In this document: in pieces, positions 19,992-28,997 of the stretch
How the letters are laid out: every line of letters starts with the position of its first letter
Position numbering within the stretch: position 1 is the stretch's first letter
Origin: Chitinibacter bivalviorum
GTDB lineage: Bacteria > Pseudomonadota > Gammaproteobacteria > Burkholderiales > Chitinibacteraceae
Assembly: GCF_013403565.1 (NCBI RefSeq)
Contig: NZ_CP058627.1
Location: 310,001-374,000 of the forward strand
DNA length: 64,000 nt
Direction: 5' to 3'
Translations under genes and position numbers: made by a program
The notes under the pieces: generated by a model
Database searches by the model: none
Told to the model about the DNA's origin: nothing
What the model saw: only the letters and a program-made list of their open reading frames with translations

Positions 19992-20026
19992 AATCTAGAT
20001 GCTGAATGGGGTTTGACTTAATACCT
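19978..20026. repeat. 49-bp palindromic element, copy 2 (over the pilin 3 stop codon)
   Basis: Begins TGGTATTGCCCTGAA and ends GGGGTTTGACTTAATACCT, 49 bases in all, matching the family arms. It overlaps the last 14 bases of pilin gene 3 and lies between that gene and convergent hda. Confidence 0.65.
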
Positions 20027-20695
20027 AGGTGTAGTATTTTGCTTGAGGCTGTCGCGCAGTAGGCTGAGTGTCACCTGCTTTTGTCGCGACAGCGCCAACT
20101 GATTGAGCTGTTCCAGTTGGAAATAGAGGCTGGGTAAATCGCGTGCGGCGTGATTGAGTAAGTATTCGCCCAAGTCATGCTGTAGCTCAAACCCAAGATG
20201 GCGAGAGCGGCGTTGTAATGCGGCAATTTTATCTTCGTCTGACAGTGATTTGAGCTGATACACCAAGCCCCAGCCCAGTCGGGTCGTTAAATCATCACGT
20301 AAGGCCAGCAGCATCGGGGGCAAAGTGCCGCTCACCAAAATCCGTCCGCCGCCTTCACGTAGCGTATTGTAATGATCAAACAGCGCGATTTGCTGCTCGG
20401 CATCGAGGCTTTCCACGTTATCGACCAATAATGCGGCATTGCCTTCAATCTGCTGGGGTAGCATTTCTTCGCGCGCATTCACAAAGTAGACTGGGTTGGT
20501 GTGATCTAATTTGGCTTCGCTCGCGCTCAAAAGATGGCTTTTACCCGCGCCACTTTCGCCCCAGATATACAAGGCGCGCACGTCACCCTGCGCCCACTCC
20601 CCAAGTTGAAAGAGCAGTTCGGCGTTTTCTCCGCGCACAAAATCATCAAATGTGCGTGGGGCGGGTAACAATAAATCTAAAAGTAATTGCTTCAT
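20018..20695 (-). CDS. hda: DnaA regulatory inactivator Hda
   Basis: A 225-residue AAA+ protein related to DnaA domain III, without the DnaA DNA-binding domain. With the beta clamp, Hda stimulates ATP hydrolysis by DnaA to prevent over-initiation. The Walker A loop [11 protein letters not shown] is near residue 45. A clamp-binding sequence is expected at the very N-terminus ([11 protein letters not shown]). The gene is divergent from purM, as in several betaproteobacteria. Its stop region is within the end of the 49-bp element. Confidence 0.9.
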   Translation of the reverse strand: MKQLLLDLLLPAPRTFDDFVRGENAELLFQLGEWAQGDVRALYIWGESGAGKSHLLSASEAKLDHTNPVYFVNAREEMLPQQIEGNAALLVDNVESLDAEQQIALFDHYNTLREGGGRILVSGTLPPMLLALRDDLTTRLGWGLVYQLKSLSDEDKIAALQRRSRHLGFELQHDLGEYLLNHAARDLPSLYFQLEQLNQLALSRQKQVTLSLLRDSLKQNTTPRY

Positions 20696-20777
20696 TTAGG
20701 TGCGTTGCGAGCAAGAAATCACGTTGTGTGCCTTATCGGGCGAGTAAGAGGGCGGGTCTTGGCATTAAAGGCTTGCT

Positions 20778-20807
20778 TTGACATCGATTTAATCCGAAAA
20801 CTAAGAT
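20778..20807 (+). promoter_or_regulatory. Possible sigma-70 promoter for purM
   Basis: A perfect -35 box TTGACA (20778-20783) and TAAGAT (20802-20807) are 18 bases apart, about 90 bases before the chosen purM start. Confidence 0.45.
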
Positions 20808-20899
20808 CAACAGACGCGGCTAAATGCGATAAAATGCCACGTTTAGCAGATCTGGCGCTTATTTTAACCTACAGCGCCGCCCACTACGAGGCCTTTCCC

Positions 20900-21949
20900 G
20901 TGAGCGACCAAAATCTCAAGCAAAGTCTGAGCTACCGCGATGCCGGTGTTGATATCGACGCTGGTGACCAGCTCGTTGAAAATATTAAACCATTTGCCAA
21001 GCGCACAATGCGTCCCGAAGTGCTCGGTGGCATCGGTGGTTTTGGTGCGCTGGTTGAAATCAGCAAGAAATTTAAAGAGCCAGTTCTTGTTTCCGGCACT
21101 GATGGTGTGGGTACTAAATTGAAATTGGCATTCGAGTTGAATCGCCACGACACCGTGGGTATCGACTTGGTGGGCATGAGCGTGAACGATATCTTGGTGC
21201 AAGGCGCCGAGCCATTGTTCTTCCTCGATTATTTTGCCTGCGGCAAACTGGACGTCGATAGCGCGACTGAAGTGATCAAAGGCATTGCAGCAGGTTGCGA
21301 GCAAGCGGGTTGCGCATTAACTGGCGGCGAAACGGCTGAAATGCCAGGCATGTACCCAGTGGGTGAATACGATTTGGCTGGCTTTGCAGTTGGCGTGGTT
21401 GAAAAATCTAAAGTGATTACCGGCCAAGACATCAAAGCGGGCGACGTAGTGCTCGGTTTGGCATCGAACGGCGCGCATTCGAATGGCTACTCATTGATTC
21501 GCAAAATCTTGCATCTTGCTGATGCCGATTACGCGGCTGAATTTGATGGTGGTAAGAGCTTGGGTGACGTCGTTATGGCGCCAACACGTATTTATGTGAA
21601 GCCGCTGTTGAAACTCATGGAAACTATGACGGTCAAAGGCATGGCGCACATCACTGGTGGCGGCATTACTGAAAATGTACCACGTGTATTGCCAGAAAAT
21701 GTCGTGGCGCAAATTGATGGCGCTAGCTGGACGATGCCAAAGTTGTTCCAATGGTTGCAGGCGCAAGGCAATGTAGCGCAACAAGAAATGTACAAAACAT
21801 TTAACTGTGGCGTAGGTATGGTTGTCATCATGGCCGCTGAAGATGCTGCTGCTGCGACTGCGTTGCTGCAAGCTGAAGGTGAAACTGTGTACCAGCTCGG
21901 CGTTGTTCGCGCTCGTGTGGGTGATGAGCACCAGACCCAAGTCGCATAA
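20900..21949 (+). CDS. purM: Phosphoribosylformylglycinamidine cyclo-ligase
   Basis: A 349-residue AIR synthetase, the fifth step of purine synthesis: ATP-dependent closure of the imidazole ring. [18 protein letters not shown] at the N-terminus, [14 protein letters not shown] and [14 protein letters not shown] are family signatures. The GTG at 20900 gives the normal N-terminus ([14 protein letters not shown]); upstream in-frame codons encode nothing conserved. It is followed by a terminator, then by purN on the same strand. Confidence 0.96.
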   Translation: MSDQNLKQSLSYRDAGVDIDAGDQLVENIKPFAKRTMRPEVLGGIGGFGALVEISKKFKEPVLVSGTDGVGTKLKLAFELNRHDTVGIDLVGMSVNDILVQGAEPLFFLDYFACGKLDVDSATEVIKGIAAGCEQAGCALTGGETAEMPGMYPVGEYDLAGFAVGVVEKSKVITGQDIKAGDVVLGLASNGAHSNGYSLIRKILHLADADYAAEFDGGKSLGDVVMAPTRIYVKPLLKLMETMTVKGMAHITGGGITENVPRVLPENVVAQIDGASWTMPKLFQWLQAQGNVAQQEMYKTFNCGVGMVVIMAAEDAAAATALLQAEGETVYQLGVVRARVGDEHQTQVA

Positions 21950-21963
21950 TTGACGTTAGTCTG

Positions 21964-21999
21964 AAAAAGGCGAGGTCAATGACCTCGCTTTTTGTTTTT
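21964..21999 (+). terminator. Intrinsic terminator after purM
   Basis: AAAAAGGCGAGGTCA and TGACCTCGCTTTTTG form a strong GC stem followed by a T-rich tract. Confidence 0.85.
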
Positions 22000-22022
22000 A
22001 TAGACTCGCAAATACCAAGATA

Positions 22023-22071
22023 AGGTATTGCTCTGAATATATTTTGGTATATGGGCTTGACGCATATACCC
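22023..22071. repeat. 49-bp palindromic element, copy 3 (upstream of purN)
   Basis: AGGTATTGCTCTGAA at the left, GGGCTTGACGCATATACCC at the right, 49 bases. It lies after the purM terminator and ends 14 bases before the purN start codon, so it would be in or next to the purN leader and could affect its expression. Confidence 0.8.
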
Positions 22072-22085
22072 TCATGGATTGATGC

Positions 22086-22721
22086 ATGAAGAACGTTGTT
22101 ATTCTGATTTCCGGCCGTGGCAGTAATATGCAATCGATTGTGAATGCCCAGATTGCTGGCGCACATATCGCCGCGGTGATTTCCAATCGCCCAGATGCGG
22201 CGGGTTTGGCGTGGGCGGCTGAGCGCGGCATTCAAACAGCAGTGCTCGATCATAAGCAATTTGCCGATCGGGAAAGCTTTGATGGCGCTTTGGTTGAGCT
22301 GATCGATGCTTATGCGCCTGATTTGGTCGTGCTGGCGGGCTTTATGCGCATTTTGACGGCTGGGTTTGTCAATCACTACGCCAATCGATTGATCAATGTT
22401 CACCCGTCCTTGTTGCCTGCATTTACCGGCTTGAATACGCATCAACGTGCGATTGACGAGGGCGTGAAACTGGCAGGTTGTACCGTGCATTTTGTGACGG
22501 CGGAGCTCGATCATGGCCCAATCATCGCGCAAGCTGCGGTGCCTGTGCTTGATCAAGATACGGCGGACACTTTGGCTGCACGCATTTTGGTGCATGAACA
22601 TCAGCTTTATCCGCAAGCGGTGGCATGGTTTGTGGCTGGGCAACTGCGTATAGCTGCGGGCAAGGTGAGTTTGCTGCAAACCGCAAGTGATCAACCATTT
22701 ATTCAAAGCCCGACTTGCTAA
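22086..22721 (+). CDS. purN: Phosphoribosylglycinamide formyltransferase
   Basis: A 211-residue GAR transformylase, using 10-formyl-THF in the third step of purine synthesis. SGRGSNMQS near residue 10, the catalytic INVHPSLLPAF (Asn-His) near residue 105, and HFVTAELDHGPII near residue 137 (catalytic Asp) are all present. The ribosome binding site is weak, and the 49-bp element ends just upstream. The DUF3108 gene begins one base after the stop codon. Confidence 0.96.
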   Translation: MKNVVILISGRGSNMQSIVNAQIAGAHIAAVISNRPDAAGLAWAAERGIQTAVLDHKQFADRESFDGALVELIDAYAPDLVVLAGFMRILTAGFVNHYANRLINVHPSLLPAFTGLNTHQRAIDEGVKLAGCTVHFVTAELDHGPIIAQAAVPVLDQDTADTLAARILVHEHQLYPQAVAWFVAGQLRIAAGKVSLLQTASDQPFIQSPTC

Positions 22722-22722
22722 G

Positions 22723-23919
22723 ATGAAAGCAGTGCGCTGGTTTTTTTGGTCGGCTTTATTGCTTTCGCTCGTGCTGCATGTAGTCGCAGTACTGGGTGAG
22801 CCAGTCTATTTATGGATGACTGAAACCAAAAAAGAAGAACCTAAGGCCAAAGAAACCAAGCGTAAATTGCAAAGCCAACAATTAGCCGAAGACGACCCGC
22901 TCACCGAGCTCAAAAACGTCAAACCGGCCGAAAAGCAGGTGGTGTTTTTGCAGGTCGAGCCGTTGACGCAGCCTGCACCGAAGCCCGTCAAAGCATCGGC
23001 ACCAAAGCGAAAACGGCTTGCGAGTACCGTGTTGGCCAGCGCTCCAGTAGCAAGTGCGCCCGCCGTGGCCAGTGAAGCGGCGCTTGCAGCACAGATGGCC
23101 TCTGCAACCGCGAGTGCACCGCTGGTGCAAAATGCGCTTGCTACTAGTGCTTCGAGTGCATCAAGTGCTACTGCGATCATTGCCTCTGCGCCAAATAGCA
23201 TGAGTGCCAGCCGAGTTGCACGTGCGAGTGGCCCATCGGCCGCAACCAAGATCAATCACAGTGCTGCCCAGCGTTTCCCTAAGGAAGTGCAGATTGAATA
23301 TCGCTATGCGGTGGTGACCGCCTATTTGAATTGGAAGCTAAGCAATAATGCTTACGATTTAGAGCTGAAAGTGCTTCCGATGGGCGTGCGTTTTATTAGC
23401 CGTGGTCGGATCGGTAAAGAAGGGGTGATGCCGGAGTATTTTGCTGATATTTCCAATGGACCAGATGTACCCAAAAACGAAGTTAAGTTTGATTGGGCGA
23501 CCATGCAGGCAACCATCAATAATAAAGGTCAGATCACCGTTGAATCATTTGAGCCCGGCGATCAAGATGTGATGTCGGCCGCGTTGCATTTGGCGCTGAT
23601 GGGCGGGGCGCAGCCTGAATACGAAATGTCGGTTTTTACGGGCAAAAAGCGTTACACCCATGTTCACTACGCCATTAAAGGTGAAGCACCGATTAAAGTG
23701 GGTGAGCATGAAATGACCGCCTTGCTGATGGCAGCAAAAGGCAATAGCAATCAAGCCGATTTCTGGCTGGCGCCCGATTGGAATAATCTACCAGTTCGGA
23801 TGATTATTCATACCGAAAAGTATGGCCGCTTTGATTTATCGGCCTACAATCTAAGCCTAGATGGGAAAAAAGTATTAGAGACGATTGATCCGGGGGCGCG
23901 GCAGCAGCCACGCCGATGA
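22723..23919 (+). CDS. DUF3108 domain protein with TonB-like N-terminus
   Basis: A 398-residue protein with one N-terminal membrane helix (residues about 5-30), a Lys/Glu-rich segment, then about 100 residues rich in Ala, Ser and Pro with recurring ASAP units, and from about residue 190 a DUF3108 domain (VQIEYRYAVVTAYLNW, then a beta-rich C-terminus). DUF3108 proteins are periplasmic with unknown function. The N-terminal anchor plus flexible linker resembles TonB layout and would let the domain reach across the periplasm. The start ATG 22723 is two bases after the purN stop; an in-frame GTG at 22687 would overlap purN and is less likely. Confidence 0.8.
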   Translation: MKAVRWFFWSALLLSLVLHVVAVLGEPVYLWMTETKKEEPKAKETKRKLQSQQLAEDDPLTELKNVKPAEKQVVFLQVEPLTQPAPKPVKASAPKRKRLASTVLASAPVASAPAVASEAALAAQMASATASAPLVQNALATSASSASSATAIIASAPNSMSASRVARASGPSAATKINHSAAQRFPKEVQIEYRYAVVTAYLNWKLSNNAYDLELKVLPMGVRFISRGRIGKEGVMPEYFADISNGPDVPKNEVKFDWATMQATINNKGQITVESFEPGDQDVMSAALHLALMGGAQPEYEMSVFTGKKRYTHVHYAIKGEAPIKVGEHEMTALLMAAKGNSNQADFWLAPDWNNLPVRMIIHTEKYGRFDLSAYNLSLDGKKVLETIDPGARQQPRR

Positions 23920-24041
23920 TCAGTTGGAAAAATGATGTCCATATCAGGTTCGCATGAGCGGGCGATGGGCAGGAAAACGCAATTGCACTCATGCAATTGC
24001 TCCGGCAACACAAGTTGGCGGATTGAATAAAGAGAGTATGT

Positions 24042-25385
24042 ATGACACCAAAGCAATTATCCGCCACTTTAGATATTTTGAATTCTGCGCTCGGCTTTAA
24101 TGCGCCTGCCGATGCGGTTGTTTCGCGCCATTTTCGTGAAAACAAGGACTTAGGCCCAAAAGATCGTGCGGTCATTGCCGAGACCGTGTTTGGCATTTTG
24201 CGCCACTTGCCACAGCTTGAATGGTTGGCGGGTAGTACGAATGAACGCTTAGCAAGTACCCGTGAATTATTGTTGGCGTTTTTTACGCGAATCAAGCATT
24301 TGAATGTCCGTGAGTTGCCATCGGTGTTTACCGATGAAGACAAGGAGCGCGCCGGTGCCATGAAGGGTATGGCGCTACGAGACGCGCCACTCAACGTTCG
24401 CGCAGCCATGCCCCAGTGGTTGGTGGATGCCATGCTCGCCGAAGGCAAAGACGAAGCCGCCATTTTGGCGATGGGTCAAGCCATGCTGCAGGCCGCGCCG
24501 CTCGATATCCGCGTGAATGGGATTAAAGCTAAGCGTGATGCCGTTGCATCCGAATTAAAAGCCGTTGGCGATATTAATACGACCCCAACACCCTATTCGC
24601 CATGGGGCTTGCGGGTTGAAGGCAAGCCCGCGATTAATAAATACAAATGCTTTATTGAAGGTCGCGTTGAAGTACAAGATGAAGGTAGTCAATTGTTGGG
24701 CCTGTTGTCTGGTGCGAAACGTGGCCAAATGGTGACTGATTTCTGCGCAGGTGCGGGTGGCAAAACCTTGCTACTGGGCGCAATGATGCAAAACACGGGC
24801 CGCTTGTATGCCTTTGATGTGTCGGAAAAGCGTCTCGCTAATTTGAAACCACGTTTAGCACGCTCTGGTTTGTCCAATGTGAATCCGCAATTGATTGCGT
24901 CAGAAACGGATCAAAAAATCAAACGTCTAGCCGGCAAAATGGATGTGGTACTGGTGGATTCGCCTTGTTCGGGAATGGGCACTTTACGCCGCAATCCTGA
25001 CCTGAAAATGCGCCAGTCAGCGCAAAGCGTTGCGGAATTAAATGAGAAACAACGCGCTATTTTGAAGTCAGCGGCACGACTGGTGAAAAATGGTGGTCGT
25101 TTGGTGTATGCGACATGCAGTTTCTTGCAAAGCGAAAATCAGGGTATTGTGCGCGAATTTCTGGCGGCTCATCCAGATTTTCAATTGCTGGATGCGCGTG
25201 AGCTGTTGGCCAAAGAGCGAGTAGAGATTGAATTGGCGGATGAGTTTTTGCAACTAACACCACAACAACATCAAACCGATGCCTTCTTTGCTGCTGTATT
25301 GCAGCGGCTGAGTGTAGAAAAAGTCAAAGCGCAGGAAGAGTCGGCGATGTTGTCTGCCGAAGATGAAGCGAGCGAAGAAGTCTAA
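24042..25385 (+). CDS. RsmB/NOP family RNA (cytosine-C5) methyltransferase
   Basis: A 447-residue SAM-dependent methyltransferase. An N-terminal NusB-like helical region is followed by the Rossmann domain with FCAGAGGKTLLLGA near residue 228, the motif IV DSPCSGMGTLRRNPDLK near residue 306 and the catalytic TCS of motif VI (YATCSFLQSEN) near residue 354. It likely makes m5C in rRNA. It may be the m5C967 enzyme RsmB, but several NOP paralogues share these motifs and the first 150 residues are not the classic Fmu sequence, so I leave out the symbol. A terminator shared with sspB follows. Confidence 0.85.
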   Translation: MTPKQLSATLDILNSALGFNAPADAVVSRHFRENKDLGPKDRAVIAETVFGILRHLPQLEWLAGSTNERLASTRELLLAFFTRIKHLNVRELPSVFTDEDKERAGAMKGMALRDAPLNVRAAMPQWLVDAMLAEGKDEAAILAMGQAMLQAAPLDIRVNGIKAKRDAVASELKAVGDINTTPTPYSPWGLRVEGKPAINKYKCFIEGRVEVQDEGSQLLGLLSGAKRGQMVTDFCAGAGGKTLLLGAMMQNTGRLYAFDVSEKRLANLKPRLARSGLSNVNPQLIASETDQKIKRLAGKMDVVLVDSPCSGMGTLRRNPDLKMRQSAQSVAELNEKQRAILKSAARLVKNGGRLVYATCSFLQSENQGIVREFLAAHPDFQLLDARELLAKERVEIELADEFLQLTPQQHQTDAFFAAVLQRLSVEKVKAQEESAMLSAEDEASEEV

Positions 25386-25401
25386 TTCGTTGGGCTTTAT
25401 G

Positions 25402-25437
25402 AAAAAACCCGCTGTAATGAGCGGGTTTTTTTTATTT
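25402..25437. terminator. Bidirectional terminator between the methyltransferase gene and sspB
   Basis: AAAAAACCCGCT, loop GTAATG, AGCGGGTTTTTTTT. Runs of A and T on both sides allow termination from both convergent genes. Confidence 0.85.
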
Positions 25438-25461
25438 TGGGCAATCGGATCATTGCTGAGC

Positions 25462-25884
25462 CTATTTCACCACGCGTAATTGCGGGCGACCGCTTGGGCG
25501 AGGAGGGGGCTCTTGCGGCGGTTCATCTGGGTGATTGCTAGATTCCGGTGCGCTTTCTGGTTCGCCATCCACGCCTTCATATTCAAAACCCATGCCTTCG
25601 CCATTTTCACGCGAGAAGATTGAAATGATCGCGCCTACGGGAATCTCAATATCGCGGGAAACGCCATTAAAGCGTGCTGAGAAGCTCACAAAGTCATTGG
25701 CTATGACGAGATTGCGACACGCGTTGTAGCTGACATTCAAGACAATTTCGCCGCCTTTTACATATTCCATCGGCACATGCATTTTGCCACGCACGGCCAC
25801 GACGATGTAGGGCGTGAAGCCTTGGTCGGAACACCACTCGTGAATGGCGCGTAATAAGTACGGTTTGGTCGATACAGTTTGCAT
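25462..25884 (-). CDS. sspB: ClpXP protease specificity-enhancing factor SspB
   Basis: A 140-residue adaptor that tethers ssrA-tagged proteins to ClpXP. The folded substrate-binding domain (STKPYLLRAIHEWCSDQGFTP) covers the first 110 residues, followed by a flexible Pro/Glu-rich linker and a short basic C-terminal ClpX-binding tail ending in LRVVK. sspA lies upstream on the same strand with a terminator-like hairpin in between. Confidence 0.94.
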   Translation of the reverse strand: MQTVSTKPYLLRAIHEWCSDQGFTPYIVVAVRGKMHVPMEYVKGGEIVLNVSYNACRNLVIANDFVSFSARFNGVSRDIEIPVGAIISIFSRENGEGMGFEYEGVDGEPESAPESSNHPDEPPQEPPPRPSGRPQLRVVK

Positions 25885-25964
25885 GGTCGGCCCCGCAAAA
25901 AATAATATGTTTCTATTGTAGCAGGCTTACATTACTTTGATGTAGCAGCCACGGCACAAAGCGA

Positions 25965-25986
25965 AAGACCCCTGCAAAGGGGTCTT
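25965..25986 (-). terminator. Hairpin between sspA and sspB
   Basis: AAGACCCC and GGGGTCTT pair around TGCAAA, followed on the minus strand by a short T tract. Probably a partial terminator within the sspA-sspB transcript. Confidence 0.6.
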
Positions 25987-25995
25987 GGATGTTGC

Positions 25996-26601
25996 TTATT
26001 TGCGCATTGCTTTTTCATTGGCGGTCAATGAATCGATAAATGCTTCACGGCTAAATAGACGTTCAGCGTATTTCATCACAGGCACCAGGCCTTTGGTGAC
26101 TTCAATGCCGTAGTGTTCAAAGCGCCACAGCAGTGGTGCAATTGCAACGTCCAGCATTGAGAACTCTTCACCCATAATGAATTTTTGCTTGGTAAAGATC
26201 GGAGCAATTTGCGTCAAATTATCGCGAATAGCGACACGTGCTGCTTCAACCGCGGTTTTCTTCGCGCTGCTGTCTTCCAGTGTTTTAACGTGGATGAATA
26301 ATTCACGCTCCAGATTAAACAGCATCAAGCGTGCGCGGGCGCGCATCACTGGATCTGCTGGCATCAATTGTGGGTGCGGGAAGCGTTCATCAATGTATTC
26401 GTTGATGATGTTTGACTCATACAGCTGCAAATCACGCTCAACCAAGACAGGTACTTCGTTGTACGGATTCATAATGGCCAAGTCTTCTGGCTTGCTGTGG
26501 ATATCCACGTCCAGAATCTCAAAATCCATGCCTTTTTCAAATAGCACAATACGGCAGCGGTGACTAAATGGGCAGGAAGTACCAGAGTACAACTTCATCA
26601 T
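25996..26601 (-). CDS. sspA: Stringent starvation protein A
   Basis: A 201-residue glutathione S-transferase-like protein that binds RNA polymerase and promotes stress and stationary-phase gene expression. YSGTSCPFSHRCRIVLFEKGM is the N-terminal thioredoxin-fold signature and NEVPVLVERDLQLYESNIINEY follows. The start is the first of two adjacent ATG codons (26601 and 26598), with AAGGA about 9 bases before; the upstream in-frame extension is not conserved. As in other betaproteobacteria it lies downstream of the petABC operon. Confidence 0.94.
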   Translation of the reverse strand: MMKLYSGTSCPFSHRCRIVLFEKGMDFEILDVDIHSKPEDLAIMNPYNEVPVLVERDLQLYESNIINEYIDERFPHPQLMPADPVMRARARLMLFNLERELFIHVKTLEDSSAKKTAVEAARVAIRDNLTQIAPIFTKQKFIMGEEFSMLDVAIAPLLWRFEHYGIEVTKGLVPVMKYAERLFSREAFIDSLTANEKAMRK

Positions 26602-26758
26602 GGCGTTTAAGTCCTTTGTGGGTTGTAAAACAATAGCCGCAATTGTAATGATATTGCAGTGCAATAGCTATAAAAACACCGATAAGATATTGATTTGTAA
26701 TGGATAATTGTCTGTTTGTTGGTTGGGGGCTGTTGCGGGGCTTGTTCAGCGACTTGTG

Positions 26759-26807
26759 GGGTATTGGCCTGAAGTGATTGTGCTTGAAGGTATTTAGGCA
26801 TATACCC
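26759..26807. repeat. 49-bp palindromic element, copy 4 (between petC and sspA)
   Basis: GGGTATTGGCCTGAA at the left, GGTATTTAGGCATATACCC at the right. It sits directly downstream of the petABC terminator and upstream of sspA. Confidence 0.8.
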
Positions 26808-26814
26808 ATAGAAA

Positions 26815-26843
26815 TAAAAAAGGGCGGAGAATCCGCCCTTTTG
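26815..26843 (-). terminator. Intrinsic terminator of the petABC operon
   Basis: On the minus strand AAAAGGGCGGA, loop TTC, TCCGCCCTTTTTTATTT follows the petC stop. Confidence 0.85.
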
Positions 26844-26858
26844 CTGAGTTACGCGATC

Positions 26859-27617
26859 TTAATGCACATCACGCCAAAATTCTTTCTTTAGCAAGTAAGT
26901 GATCGGGATCAGGAACAAGATCAAGAACAGTAAAACGCCATAACCAATTTGTTCGCGTTTTACTTGAGCTGGTTCAGCCATGAATGACAGGTAGTTCACC
27001 AAGTCACCTACACGTTGATCGTATTCGTGATTATCGAACGTGCCATTTTCTGCGCCGCGAGTCAAAGTGCCTGGTTTAACCAGTTTGAGCGTTTTTTCTG
27101 CGTGAGGGCCTTCGCCTTTCACTTCAAGAATTTGTTCGCCCTGCAATTGCCACAGTACATGTGGCATACCGACTTTATCAAATACCAAGTTGTTCCAGCC
27201 CGTTGGACGAGTTTCATCACGGTAGAACGAACGCAGGTAAGTGTATAGCCAATCTGTGCCACGCGAACGCGCAATCAAGCTCAGATCAGGCGGTGTGGCG
27301 CCGAACCAAGCTTTGCCATCTTTAGCTGCCATCGCTACTTTCATTTGATCGCCCACTTTATCGGTGGTGAACATCAAGTTAGCTTTGATCTGAGCTTCGG
27401 TTAGGCCAATGTCCTGCAGGCGGTTGTAACGCATTACAGCCGCACCGTGACAAGATAAGCAGTAGTTCACAAAAGTTTGCGCGCCACGCTGCAGGCTTTC
27501 TGCATTGCTTGGATCAATCGGTGCTTTGTCCAAATGAACGCCTTCGCTGGCAGCGAAGCTTTGGCCAGCTAAAGCCAAAGAGGCAATGGCGAGGAGGCTA
27601 GCGAGTGTTTTTTTCAT
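26859..27617 (-). CDS. petC: Cytochrome c1 of the bc1 complex
   Basis: A 252-residue haem protein. The signal peptide ends near QSFAAS; haem c is bound at CLSCH near residue 50, and a C-terminal membrane helix (GVLLFLILFLIPITYLL) anchors it in the inner membrane. It passes electrons from the Rieske protein to periplasmic cytochrome c. The start at 27617 follows a clear ribosome binding site (AAGGAGA). It is ten bases downstream of petB in the operon petA-petB-petC. Confidence 0.96.
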   Translation of the reverse strand: MKKTLASLLAIASLALAGQSFAASEGVHLDKAPIDPSNAESLQRGAQTFVNYCLSCHGAAVMRYNRLQDIGLTEAQIKANLMFTTDKVGDQMKVAMAAKDGKAWFGATPPDLSLIARSRGTDWLYTYLRSFYRDETRPTGWNNLVFDKVGMPHVLWQLQGEQILEVKGEGPHAEKTLKLVKPGTLTRGAENGTFDNHEYDQRVGDLVNYLSFMAEPAQVKREQIGYGVLLFLILFLIPITYLLKKEFWRDVH

Positions 27618-27627
27618 GGCTGTCTCC

Positions 27628-28986
27628 TTAAACCAGATTTGCAAAGAGGTATGCGCCGCCAATTGCAATGGCAACATAAACCAGGAACATCATTTGCTGT
27701 TTGCTCGTTGAGAACGTCACACGCTCAGGTACTGGCGTGCAAGGCTTCTCGTTCTTGGTATAGAAAGGCATACCCAAGAAGAAAGCAAAATAGATAAATG
27801 ACAGAATCTGAGCAATCACGGTGCGAACATTGGTCGATGGCATTGCGCCCAAGATACCCAGGCCGATGAATGCAATCAGGAACAGCACCAACATCACTTT
27901 GAAGCTCGTTGGACGATAACGGATCGATTTGATCGGTGAACGATCAAGCCATGGCAGGAAGGCGATCAGTACCACTGCACCGCCCATACCCAATACGCCC
28001 CAAACTTGGGTGCCAAGGAACGATGGAATCGCACGCAAAATCGCGTAGAACGGTGTGAAGTACCAAACTGGAGCAATGTGCGGTGGTGTTTTCAGCGCAT
28101 CAGCTGGGTCGAAGTTTGGATGCTCCAAGAAGAAGCCGCCCATTTCTGGTTTGAAGAACAAGATCGCGCAGAACACAGCCAAGAACACCGCTACGCCGAA
28201 AATGTCTTTAACGGTGTAGTAGGGGTGGAATGGAATCCCATCACGTGGGATGTGTGTCACTGGATCTTTGTTTTTCTTGATTTCAACGCCATCTGGGTTG
28301 TTAGAACCCACTTCGTGCAATGCAACCAAGTGAGCAACAACCAGCGCCAGCAATACCAAAGGTACAGCAATCACGTGCAGCGCAAAGAAGCGGTTCAGCG
28401 TTGCATCAGAGACCACGAAGTCACCACGAATCAGCACTGACAGGTCAGGACCAATCACTGGAATTGATGCAAACAAGTTCACAATAACCTGAGCGCCCCA
28501 GAATGACATTTGGCCCCAAGGCAGCAAGTAGCCCAAGAAAGCTTCAGCCATCAAGATCAGGAAGATCAAGGTACCAAATACCCAAACCAGTTCACGTGGT
28601 TGTTTGTATGAGCCGTAGATCAAGCCACGGAACATATGCAGATACACCACAACGAAGAACATCGATGCACCTGTTGAGTGCATGTAGCGGATGATCCAGC
28701 CACCTGCCACATCACGCATGATGTATTCAACCGATGCAAAGGCCACCGAAATATTGGTACCAGGGATCAAGTTGCCATCTGGCTTGTAGTTCATGGTCAG
28801 GAAAATGCCGGTGACGATCTGGATAACCAGAACCAGCATGGCCAATGAGCCGAAGAAGTACCAGAAGTTAAAGTTTTTTGGTGCGTAGTATTCGGAAACG
28901 TGTGCTTTCCAGGTGCTGGTGAGCGGGAAACGCTCATCCACCCAGCCAAGTACCTTTTCCGGTAAACCTTGTTGTTGATTGCTCAT
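27628..28986 (-). CDS. petB: Cytochrome b of the bc1 complex
   Basis: A 452-residue protein with eight membrane helices and the two b haems between helices B and D (His in RYMHSTGAS and HVIAVPLVLL regions). The quinol-oxidation loop reads APVWYF, so the usual PEWY is PVWY, which I know from other betaproteobacteria. It oxidises ubiquinol and drives the Q cycle. Its ATG lies 11 bases after the petA stop. Confidence 0.97.
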   Translation of the reverse strand: MSNQQQGLPEKVLGWVDERFPLTSTWKAHVSEYYAPKNFNFWYFFGSLAMLVLVIQIVTGIFLTMNYKPDGNLIPGTNISVAFASVEYIMRDVAGGWIIRYMHSTGASMFFVVVYLHMFRGLIYGSYKQPRELVWVFGTLIFLILMAEAFLGYLLPWGQMSFWGAQVIVNLFASIPVIGPDLSVLIRGDFVVSDATLNRFFALHVIAVPLVLLALVVAHLVALHEVGSNNPDGVEIKKNKDPVTHIPRDGIPFHPYYTVKDIFGVAVFLAVFCAILFFKPEMGGFFLEHPNFDPADALKTPPHIAPVWYFTPFYAILRAIPSFLGTQVWGVLGMGGAVVLIAFLPWLDRSPIKSIRYRPTSFKVMLVLFLIAFIGLGILGAMPSTNVRTVIAQILSFIYFAFFLGMPFYTKNEKPCTPVPERVTFSTSKQQMMFLVYVAIAIGGAYLFANLV

Positions 28987-28997
28987 GACTTAGCCCC

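Noticed and set aside
21828..22706. Long open frame (292 codons) opposite purN
   Set aside because: It is antisense to a well-conserved purN gene and encodes no recognisable protein; the frame is open because of purN codon use.
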